From NCBI RefSeq assembly GCF_014642855.1, contig NZ_BMJB01000001.1, positions 2,666,001 to 2,730,000 of the forward strand: a stretch of DNA of 64,000 nucleotides. Direction: 5' to 3'. A program made the position numbers and the translations under genes. Positions 7,280 to 13,998 of the stretch are shown one piece after another. Position 1 is the stretch's first letter, and every line of letters begins with the position of its first letter. The notes under the pieces are model-generated. The model worked only from the letters and a program-made list of their open reading frames with translations, ran no database searches and had not been told where the DNA came from. The stretch comes from Edaphobacter acidisoli. GTDB taxonomy: Bacteria; Acidobacteriota; Terriglobia; Terriglobales; Acidobacteriaceae.

Positions 7280-8446
7280 ATGACCTTGCCGGACGAGACC
7301 TCCCCGACGACCGAATCGACCCAGACACAGGCACCACGTAACTCTTCGCTGCGCACGACCGTGGGGCTGGAACAGGACGCGGCGCGTGCGAAGTCCGCAA
7401 AGAAGACAGCGGCGAAGAAGTCTGTCAGCTACGCTGACGCGGGCGTTGATATCAGCTCGGGCGAGCGGAGCAAGCAGCGCATCAAGATGCTGGCGCGCAA
7501 GACGTTCAACAAGCACGTGCTCTCGGAGATTGGCGGATTTGGCGGGCTGTTTTCGCTGGACCTGGAGAAGTTTCCGAACCCGGTGCTGGTGTCGTCGGCC
7601 GATGGCGTGGGCACGAAGCTGAAGGTTGCGTTTGAGCTTGGGATTCACCATACGGTGGGCCAGGACCTGGTGAACCACTGCGTGAACGATATTGCCGTGC
7701 AGGGCGCGACGCCGCTGTTCTTTCTGGATTATCTGGCGACGGGCAGGCTGGATAACGAGACGATTGAGACGGTGGTGCAGGGGCTGAGCGAGGCGTGCCG
7801 CGCCAACGGTTGCGCTCTGATTGGCGGCGAGACGGCGCAGATGCCGGGCTTCTATGCTGATGGCGAGTATGACCTGGCGGGAACGATCATCGGTGCGGTG
7901 AACCGCGACAAGATCATTACGGGCAGCACTATCGCCAATGGCGACGTGCTGATTGGGCTGCCTTCGAATGGGCTGCACACGAATGGCTACTCGCTGGCGC
8001 GCAAGCTGCTGTTTGAGGTGGCGAAGTATGGCGCGGACCAGTATGTGAACGAGCTGAAGGACAAGACGGGCGCGGCGCTGATGCGGACGCACCGCAGCTA
8101 TCTCTCGATCATCAAGAAGCTGACGGGGGCAGAGGTGGTTGCAGGGATGGCGCACATTACCGGCGGCGGGATTACGGACAATCTGCCGCGCATTATTCCG
8201 AAGGGACTGGGCGCGGTGGTGGACCTGGCGAGCTGGCAGGTTCCGCCGCTGTTTGAGCATCTGCAGAAGCTGGGCAATGTCGAGCAGGACGAGATGATGC
8301 GCACGTTCAACATGGGTATTGGACTGATTGTGGTGGTGCCGGCGGAGAAGCTGAAGAAGGCGAAGGCGGTACTGAATCGGGCCAACGAGCGGCACCACAT
8401 CATCGGGCGCATTGTGCGCGGTGAACGCAAAGTGACGTACAACTAG
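7280..8446 (+). CDS. purM: Phosphoribosylformylglycinamidine cyclo-ligase (AIR synthetase)
   Basis: ATP-dependent ring closure of FGAM to AIR in purine synthesis. The core begins SVSYADAGVDISSGER near residue 49. It contains LVSSADGVGTKLKVAFE, DLVNHCVNDIAVQGATPLFFLDYLATG, ALIGGETAQMPGFY and MAHITGGGITDNLPRI, all hallmarks of PurM. The first about 47 residues are a Thr/Ser/Lys-rich extension (KKTAAKK) not present in E. coli PurM. It is 388 residues long, and purN lies 1.4 kb downstream on the same strand. Confidence 0.96.
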   Translation: MTLPDETSPTTESTQTQAPRNSSLRTTVGLEQDAARAKSAKKTAAKKSVSYADAGVDISSGERSKQRIKMLARKTFNKHVLSEIGGFGGLFSLDLEKFPNPVLVSSADGVGTKLKVAFELGIHHTVGQDLVNHCVNDIAVQGATPLFFLDYLATGRLDNETIETVVQGLSEACRANGCALIGGETAQMPGFYADGEYDLAGTIIGAVNRDKIITGSTIANGDVLIGLPSNGLHTNGYSLARKLLFEVAKYGADQYVNELKDKTGAALMRTHRSYLSIIKKLTGAEVVAGMAHITGGGITDNLPRIIPKGLGAVVDLASWQVPPLFEHLQKLGNVEQDEMMRTFNMGIGLIVVVPAEKLKKAKAVLNRANERHHIIGRIVRGERKVTYN

Positions 8447-8487
8447 AAACGCAGCGCCTGTTTGTCGCGTCCATATACAAGACACTG

Positions 8488-9576
8488 ATGCCCCGACCCC
8501 ACTCCCCAACTCCAGGCGCGGCCAGCAAGCGGTTGCTGCCGCTGCTCGTTGTGCTGCTGGTCTCGGCTCTGCTGGTCTCGGGCTTTGCGCTTCCTCTTGC
8601 GGCGCAGCAGGCTGCGGAGTTGCCGGACAGCCCTTCGGCGCAGACTGCCGCTCAGGCGACGAGCATTACCGGCGTCGTTACAGATGAGGACGGAGCTGCG
8701 GTCGCGGGCGCGAGCATCGCGTTGATGCATCCGGACCGGCCTGCGATGGCGGCGCAGAAGACGGTGTCGGGCGCTGATGGCGGGTTTGCGCTGAATGATG
8801 TGGCTCCGGGCGCGTTTCAGGTCTCGATTACTGCGGTTGGGTTCAGCGTGCAGAGCCTTTCGGGCACGATTGCGCAGGGGCAGCAGGATGCGCTGGGCAC
8901 GATTCGATTGCGCGCTTCAGTGAACATTGGAGTTAACGTCTCCTCGAACACAGAGCAGATGGCCGAGATTGAAGTGCGCCATGAAGAGAAGCAGCGCGTG
9001 CTGGGCATCATTCCGAACTACTACATCGTCTATGACGGGAGCACGGCTCCGCTGGATACGAAGCAGAAGTATCGGCTCGCGTGGCGTACAGCGATAGACC
9101 CGACGAGCTTTCTAGGAGCTGGTGTGATTGCAGGGATTGAGCAGGGTGCGAATACCTTTCCTGCGTATGGGCAAGGAGCGGCGGGTTATGCGAAGCGATT
9201 TGGCGCAGCTTATGCCGATGGCTTCTCGGCAAATCTGCTGAGCAACGCCGTCTTCCCTGCCCTGTTCAAGCAAGACCCGCGCTACTTCTACAAGGGGACG
9301 GGCAGTGTGCGGTCGCGGGCGGCTTATGCGATTGCCAACTCTGTTGTGTGCAAAGGCGACAATGGACGCTGGCAACTTTGTTACTCGGGTATTCTCGGAA
9401 GTCTTGCAGCGGGAGGGATTTCGAACCTGTACTATCCGGCGGCCGATCGCAATGGCGTGGGCCTTACGTTGGAGAATACGGCGCTCGGCATTGCAGGCGG
9501 CGCGGCTTCGAACCTGTTTGAGGAGTTTCTGCTGAAGAAGTTCACGACGCACAGCCATGGGCAGACGCATCCTTAG
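8488..9576 (+). CDS. Exported protein with carboxypeptidase regulatory-like domain, function unknown
   Basis: No enzymatic function recognised. Residues about 13-40 form a signal peptide or membrane segment (LLPLLVVLLVSALLVSGFALPLAAQ). A carboxypeptidase regulatory-like beta-sandwich follows (about 59-145: ITGVVTDEDGAAVAGASIAL...GGFALNDVAPGAFQVSITAVGF). The C-terminal about 180 residues contain a conserved-looking FKQDPRYFYKGTGS stretch and glycine-rich helical segments, seen widely in Acidobacteriota surface proteins. It starts 41 bases after purM. The same regulatory-like domain heads the TonB receptors in this window, which suggests an outer-envelope location. Confidence 0.75.
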   Translation: MPRPHSPTPGAASKRLLPLLVVLLVSALLVSGFALPLAAQQAAELPDSPSAQTAAQATSITGVVTDEDGAAVAGASIALMHPDRPAMAAQKTVSGADGGFALNDVAPGAFQVSITAVGFSVQSLSGTIAQGQQDALGTIRLRASVNIGVNVSSNTEQMAEIEVRHEEKQRVLGIIPNYYIVYDGSTAPLDTKQKYRLAWRTAIDPTSFLGAGVIAGIEQGANTFPAYGQGAAGYAKRFGAAYADGFSANLLSNAVFPALFKQDPRYFYKGTGSVRSRAAYAIANSVVCKGDNGRWQLCYSGILGSLAAGGISNLYYPAADRNGVGLTLENTALGIAGGAASNLFEEFLLKKFTTHSHGQTHP

Positions 9577-9591
9577 CCCTCGTTAGATTAT

Positions 9592-9770
9592 TGCGAGAGA
9601 CCTAACGCCGATTTACACCGATGACACCGATTTTAAAAACATGGAGCGACCACGGATTTCGCGGATGAACACGGGTAAAACTGCAAAAAAAAAACGTGTC
9701 TCTCCGTGGAATCCGTGGTCGCATTGCTCTATCGGTGGTATCGGTGTAAATCGGTGTCAGGTCTCTTGCG
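9592..9770. repeat. Long imperfect palindrome (MITE-like) upstream of purN
   Basis: The outer arms 9592-9631 and 9731-9770 are inverted copies (about 34 of 40). The inner arms 9646-9664 and 9704-9722 share GCGACCACGGATT. The centre has an A10 run (9685-9694). The phrases (ACCACGGATT, CACCGATTTACACCGAT) have the form of a dispersed extragenic element. It carries no transposase and occupies almost all of the 8488-gene/purN spacer. Confidence 0.8.
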
Positions 9771-9808
9771 GCGACCGAATAGAATCAGCTACGGAGAAAC
9801 TTTTCGAC

Positions 9809-10441
9809 ATGAAGCGTCTGGGCGTACTTCTTTCGGGCCGTGGCTCGAACTTTCTTGCCATCGCTAGGGCTATTCGCGAACAGCGTCTGCCTGGGGCGGA
9901 GATCGCTGTTGTGCTCTCAAACCGCGAGGACGCGCCTGGACTGGCAGCTGCGCATAAGCTTGGCCTGCCTGCATTCTGTGTGCCCTCGGCGGGGCGCAGC
10001 CGCGTTGACCACGATGCGGAGATGCTGGCGCGGTTGCATCAGCACAAGGTCGATCTTGTTTGCCTGGCCGGATACATGCGCGTGATTACGCCGGACTTTA
10101 TTCGCGCGTTTCCTGATCGCATCGTCAACATTCATCCTTCGCTGCTGCCTGCTTTTCCGGGGCTCGATGCGCAACGGCAGGCGCTGGAGTATGGGGTGAA
10201 GATCTCAGGCTGCACCGTGCACTTCGTCGATGAGGCGGTGGACCACGGCGTAATTATTTTGCAGAAGACGGTCCATGTGAAGGACGACGATACGGTCGAG
10301 AGCCTCTCGGCGCGCATCCTTGAGCAGGAGCATATTGCTTATCCGGAGGCGATTGCCCGCGTGTTGAGCGGAGAGTACACGATTGAGGACCGGCGATTTG
10401 TGTCGCACGAGAACAAGGCTTTGCGGGTGACTGCGCGGTAG
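9809..10441 (+). CDS. purN: Phosphoribosylglycinamide formyltransferase
   Basis: Transfers a formyl group from 10-formyl-THF to GAR. Starts MKRLGVLLSGRGSNFLAI. The catalytic motif HPSLLPAFPGLDAQRQAL contains the active-site His, and G.TVHFVDEAVDHGVII supplies the second conserved His and the Asp. I chose ATG 9809, 210 codons, because the open frame upstream (to 9641) is only the palindromic repeat read through. A GGAGAA sequence lies about 11 bases before it. FolD, which supplies folate derivatives, is nearby on the other strand. Confidence 0.95.
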   Translation: MKRLGVLLSGRGSNFLAIARAIREQRLPGAEIAVVLSNREDAPGLAAAHKLGLPAFCVPSAGRSRVDHDAEMLARLHQHKVDLVCLAGYMRVITPDFIRAFPDRIVNIHPSLLPAFPGLDAQRQALEYGVKISGCTVHFVDEAVDHGVIILQKTVHVKDDDTVESLSARILEQEHIAYPEAIARVLSGEYTIEDRRFVSHENKALRVTAR

Positions 10442-10444
10442 CGG

Positions 10445-11662
10445 CTAGGTCTGTTGCTGGCCGAGTTGCCCTTGCTGGTCTTTGGCGTCGCCGAGTGTGA
10501 CTTTGACTTCCATGCGGCGCTGGCCGCGGAAGATGGTCAGAGTGACGACGTCGCCTGTGCGGTGGGCGTTCAATGCGGCTTGCAGGTCCTGCGGGGTGGC
10601 GATCTCCTGTCCGTCGAAACCAACGATGAGGTCGCCGCCTAGCATGACGGGAATGTTGCCCTGGTAGGCGCGCTCCGTGCCTCCATGCAGGCCGGCTTTG
10701 TCGGCTGCTCCGCCGGGGAGGACGCGCTCGATGAGCAGGCCGTAGTCGGCGGCGAGGCCGATCTGCGCGGCGATATCGGGGCCGATGGCCAGGGTTTGGA
10801 TGTCGAGCGAGGGACGGCGGACGTAGCCGTACTTGGCGATGTCGTTGAGGAAGGCTTTGGCCGTGTTGATGGGGATGGCGAAGCCGATGCCGGAGGACTG
10901 GTCGGCGCCGTTGTTTGCGATGAGCGTGGTGATGCCGATGACCTCGCCGCGCGAGTTCAACAGCGGGCCGCCGGAGTTGCCGGGGTTGACGGCGGCGTCG
11001 GTCTGGATGGCGTCTTCGATGGGATTATTTTGCGGGCCGCGAATGGAGCGGATGGCGGAGATGATGCCGCGCGTCATGGTGCCGGAGAGGCCGAAGGGGT
11101 TGCCGATAGCGTAGACGCGCTGGCCGACGACGAGGTTCTGCGAGGTGGATAGCGTGGCCGGTTGCAGGTCGGGCGCGTCGATTTGCAGGAGAGCGAGGTC
11201 GTGGTTCTTGTCCACCTGCAGGACCTGCGCTTTGTACTGGTGCTTGTTCCAGAGCGTGACCTGGACGCGCTGCGCGTTCATGATGACGTGGTTGTTGGTG
11301 AGGATGTGGCCCTGCTTGTCGAGGATGAAGCCTGAGCCCTGGCCCTGCTGCGGGACGGGGCCGTAGAAGAAGTCGAAGGCGACGGCGGTGGAGGTGATGT
11401 TAACCACTGAGGGCAGCGCTTTTTTGTAGACCGCGATGTTCTGCTGCTCTTCGGTGTCGAAGGCGGGTGCGGCGTCGGCTTCGGTGAGGTTGAAGGTGCC
11501 GAGCGGGCCTTTGAACGCGGTTTCGGTTGCGTTGGGCTGCGGGCCGAGCTTGACGGTGTGGTGCACCCACGATGCGACCGAACCGGCTGGTATGAAATGC
11601 GTCGTCAGAAAGTAGAAGCCGCACAGAAGAACAAGCACAAGCAAGACCGGACGAAGTTTCAT
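10445..11662 (-). CDS. HtrA/DegP-like trypsin-family serine protease with PDZ domain
   Basis: Envelope quality-control protease. From ATG 11662 it has an N-terminal signal or anchor (MKLRPVLLVLVLLCGFYFL). The S1C protease domain spans about 80-265 with the catalytic triad H125 (TNNHVI), D155 (NHDLALL) and S230 (NPGNSGGPL). One PDZ domain covers about 285-390 (GLLIERVLPGGAADKAGL, GGDLIVGFDGQEI). Its single PDZ suggests a DegS- or HtrA2-like architecture rather than DegP with two. The frame is open further upstream, but that part overlaps coaE. It is probably co-oriented with folD and coaE and ends four bases from the purN stop. Confidence 0.92.
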   Translation of the reverse strand: MKLRPVLLVLVLLCGFYFLTTHFIPAGSVASWVHHTVKLGPQPNATETAFKGPLGTFNLTEADAAPAFDTEEQQNIAVYKKALPSVVNITSTAVAFDFFYGPVPQQGQGSGFILDKQGHILTNNHVIMNAQRVQVTLWNKHQYKAQVLQVDKNHDLALLQIDAPDLQPATLSTSQNLVVGQRVYAIGNPFGLSGTMTRGIISAIRSIRGPQNNPIEDAIQTDAAVNPGNSGGPLLNSRGEVIGITTLIANNGADQSSGIGFAIPINTAKAFLNDIAKYGYVRRPSLDIQTLAIGPDIAAQIGLAADYGLLIERVLPGGAADKAGLHGGTERAYQGNIPVMLGGDLIVGFDGQEIATPQDLQAALNAHRTGDVVTLTIFRGQRRMEVKVTLGDAKDQQGQLGQQQT

Positions 11663-11736
11663 CGCAGTAGACCTGATTTCCTCACTAGCAACAGGTGGGC
11701 CTGCCGCTGGTTTGATTGTATCGGGATGAGTGCTGT

Positions 11737-12402
11737 TCAGGTTGCGAGCGTTTGCAGGATGGGCCAGAGTTGGTCTACCTGCCACTCCAGTTCCTGCAGT
11801 GAGCCGTCGTTGGTGAGGACGTAGTCGCAGAGTGCGGCTTTCTGGTCGTCGGGAATCTGCTGTGCCAGGCGGCGGCGCGCTTCGTCTTCGAGTGCGGTTT
11901 GCTTTTCCGGAGTTGTGTCTGGCCCGGCTGAGCGGGCTACGAAGCGGGCGATCTTGATCTCTTCGGGAGCGGTGACGAGAACGAGCTTGTCGAAGCGGTT
12001 GCGCCAGCGGTCTTCGCCACCGTGTTTTGTTCCGCCATGCTTCGTTTCGAGAATGAGCGCAGACTCGACGACCACGACGGCGTTCGGTTCGCTGGCAAAT
12101 ATCTCTTCGGCAAGTTCTGCCTGGCGCTCGATGACCGCAGGATGAATGATTGCGTTCAGCTCTTCGACGCGGCCTTCAGCGAAGGCGATTTTGCCTAGCG
12201 CGGGGCGGTCGAGGTGTCCGTCGGGCAGAACTATGCCTGGGCCGAAGTGCGCGACGATTGCGGCGTAGACTTGCTGGCCCGGCTCCATCAGCTCGCGACC
12301 CATGGCGTCCGACGAGAACACGTGCGCGCCGTGGGCTGCGAATATGCGTGCGACGGTGGATTTGCCGCTGCCTAGTCCGCCCGTGAGGCCTACGCGCAGC
12401 AT
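11737..12402 (-). CDS. coaE: Dephospho-CoA kinase
   Basis: Last step of coenzyme A synthesis. The P-loop GLTGGLGSGKST starts at residue 5, followed by SSDAMGRELMEPG and the DEARRRLAQQIPDDQKAALCDYVLTNDGS C-terminal region typical of CoaE. It has 221 residues. Five bases separate it from the upstream folD stop, so folD-coaE is probably one transcript. A short insertion around residues 120-130 (TKHGGTKHGGED) is a duplicated TKHGG pentapeptide. Confidence 0.95.
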   Translation of the reverse strand: MLRVGLTGGLGSGKSTVARIFAAHGAHVFSSDAMGRELMEPGQQVYAAIVAHFGPGIVLPDGHLDRPALGKIAFAEGRVEELNAIIHPAVIERQAELAEEIFASEPNAVVVVESALILETKHGGTKHGGEDRWRNRFDKLVLVTAPEEIKIARFVARSAGPDTTPEKQTALEDEARRRLAQQIPDDQKAALCDYVLTNDGSLQELEWQVDQLWPILQTLAT

Positions 12403-12407
12403 CGCGG

Positions 12408-13355
12408 CTAGCTCTTCCCTGCTTTGAGTCCGCGGCGGAGTTTGGCTGCCGTTACGGTGTTCTGCATGAGCATGGCGATGGTGAGTGCGCCGACTCCGCC
12501 GGGTACTGGCGTGTATGCGCCGGAGATGGGGAATGCTTCGGGGTGGATGTCGCCGACGACGACTGAGCCGCGTTTGGCGAACGTGGCGGCGCGGGCTGTG
12601 TCGTTGGGGAAGAAGCCTGCGACTTCGTGCGCGTCGGTGATGCGGTTGATGCCGACGTCGATCAGCGTGGCTCCGGGCTTAACCATGTCGCGGGTGATGA
12701 AGCCGGGGCGTCCGATGGCTGCGACCAACAGGTCGGCTCCGCGTGTGACGGCGGGGAGGTCGCGCGTTTTGCTGTGGCAGACGGTGACGGTGGCTGAGGC
12801 GTTCAGGAGCATCATCGCGGCGGGCTTGCCTACGATGTCGGAGCGTCCGACGACGACGGCGTTCTGGCCTGCGACGGGGAGGTTGCTGCGGCGGAGGATC
12901 TCCATGATGCCGGCGGGGGTGCAGGGGGCGAGGCCGGGCTGGCCGCTCTGCAGACGGCCCACGTTCACGGGATGAAAACCGTCGACGTCTTTGTCTGGCG
13001 AGACGGCTTCGAGCAGGCGTTTGGTGTCGACGTGCTTGGGCAGCGGGAGCTGGATAAGGATGCCGTCAATGTCTTCGCGCGCGTTGAGGTCGGCGACGAT
13101 CCTGAGCATCTCTTCGGTGGTGACGGACTCGGGCGGGGTGAGCATCTCGCTGTAGATGCCGAGTTCGCCGCAGGTTTTGACCTTGCTGCGGACGTAGATC
13201 TCGGAGGCAGGAACGTGGCCTACGAGAACAACTGCCAGGCCGGGGGTCGTTCCGTGGGCCGCAAGCTGCTTCACCTCTGCCGCGACCTCGGCCTTGATCT
13301 GGCCGGCGATTGCGACGCCATCCAATACGCGTGCTGTGGTTGTCATCACTTTCAT
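12408..13355 (-). CDS. folD: Bifunctional methylenetetrahydrofolate dehydrogenase / methenyl-THF cyclohydrolase
   Basis: Interconverts methylene-, methenyl- and formyl-THF and so feeds PurN and thymidylate synthesis. It carries the catalytic YVRSKVKTCGELGI segment (Lys in the YxxxK motif), the substrate motif GILIQLPLPKHVD, and the NADP-site motif AVVVGRSDIVGKPAAMML. The end, PGGVGALTIAMLMQNTV, is also diagnostic. I prefer ATG 13355, with ATG 13346 an alternative. The longer open frame to 13397 would overlap the divergent small gene at 13388. Confidence 0.94.
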   Translation of the reverse strand: MKVMTTTARVLDGVAIAGQIKAEVAAEVKQLAAHGTTPGLAVVLVGHVPASEIYVRSKVKTCGELGIYSEMLTPPESVTTEEMLRIVADLNAREDIDGILIQLPLPKHVDTKRLLEAVSPDKDVDGFHPVNVGRLQSGQPGLAPCTPAGIMEILRRSNLPVAGQNAVVVGRSDIVGKPAAMMLLNASATVTVCHSKTRDLPAVTRGADLLVAAIGRPGFITRDMVKPGATLIDVGINRITDAHEVAGFFPNDTARAATFAKRGSVVVGDIHPEAFPISGAYTPVPGGVGALTIAMLMQNTVTAAKLRRGLKAGKS

Positions 13356-13387
13356 GGTATCGTGCCTGCGCCCGGCTAAGATAAGGG

Positions 13388-13558
13388 ATGGAAGCAAACG
13401 TGCTCAAGGCGAAGGGCCTCGAACGGCTGGTTTGCCCGGTCTGCCACCAACAGCTTGGGCTCGCGGATGGTGGTATCCGGTGCATGGGTTGTGGCCGCGT
13501 CTATCCGTCGGTTGACGGCATCCCGGTCCTAATCGCCAGTCGCGCCACTGGCATCTGA
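13388..13558 (+). CDS. Trm112-family small zinc-ribbon protein
   Basis: A 56-codon gene beginning ATG 13388 and ending TGA 13558. Its product has a zinc-ribbon layout: CPVC at residues 16-19, CMGC at 32-35, then YPSVDGIPVLI, the signature end of bacterial Trm112-like proteins (YcaR type). In eukaryotes and archaea Trm112 activates methyltransferases; the bacterial role is less clear. It is divergent from folD with only 32 bases between the two start codons, so the promoters must overlap or lie inside one of the genes. Confidence 0.85.
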   Translation: MEANVLKAKGLERLVCPVCHQQLGLADGGIRCMGCGRVYPSVDGIPVLIASRATGI

Positions 13559-13594
13559 ACTTCCCTCCTTCCTTTTGCGTAAAACAAAAAATAG

Positions 13595-13623
13595 TTGACG
13601 GGGCTTGACGGAACAAAGACAAT
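13595..13623 (+). promoter_or_regulatory. Sigma-70-like promoter candidate upstream of the 13699 gene
   Basis: TTGACG (13595-13600), a 17-base spacer and GACAAT (13618-13623) match the consensus at 5/6 and 4/6 positions. A second TTGACG at 13605-13610 has no matching -10. The predicted leader is about 70 bases. Confidence 0.5.
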
Positions 13624-13698
13624 CCACGAGCGCGGCCACTCGTCTAATGGATGGTAGTGTGCCGAAGTCGGCCCCTAATCGCTGACCGGAGAGGACAG

Positions 13699-13947
13699 AT
13701 GATGCAGCCAAAGAAACCCCAGGTCGAGCAGTTCCCTGAAGCAGATCTTGCTGGATTGCGCGAAGAGTTGCTGAAGGCCGGACTGGACTCGTGGCAGGCC
13801 GCAGAGTTGATCAGCGGCTTTCTGGCAGCGCATGGATATGGGGTTTCCACCGAAGAGGCACGCGTCGCCGTCTCGCACATGGAGTCGATTGGCTGCTCGC
13901 TCAAATGCCTTCAGGCAGAGCTGGAAAAACTCGCGCACATCATGTGA
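13699..13947 (+). CDS. Small conserved-looking hypothetical protein
   Basis: An 82-residue soluble, acidic and helical protein of no family I recognise. The start ATG 13699 follows a strong GGAGAGG (13688-13694). The sequence has two predicted helical blocks (LAGLREELLKAGLDSWQAAELISGFLAAHGY and VSTEEARVAVSHMESIGCSLKCLQAELEKLAHIM) and two cysteines at about 66 and 70. No membrane segment. It lies 51 bases before ppc on the same strand and could share its transcript. Good Shine-Dalgarno and promoter context support it being real. Confidence 0.7.
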   Translation: MMQPKKPQVEQFPEADLAGLREELLKAGLDSWQAAELISGFLAAHGYGVSTEEARVAVSHMESIGCSLKCLQAELEKLAHIM

Positions 13948-13998
13948 AGTGCCTTAGCCTGCCTGCGCTGCGCCATCATGGCAGTGCATAATTAATAC

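Noticed and set aside
6317..8509. 730-codon open frame on the minus strand running across purM and part of hemL
   Set aside because: It is an alternative reading of purM and hemL, which carry unmistakable family motifs. The translation is Arg/His/Leu-rich with no domain, as expected for antisense reading of GC-rich genes.
9641..9808. N-terminal extension of PurN by 56 codons
   Set aside because: The extra codons are the palindromic repeat read through. PurN homology and a ribosome site begin at 9809.
13631..13700. A tRNA-like phrase (CACTCGTCTAATGGATGGTAG) upstream of the 13699 gene
   Set aside because: It resembles the start of a tRNA D-arm but has no matching acceptor stem, anticodon arm or T-loop (no TTCGA) downstream.
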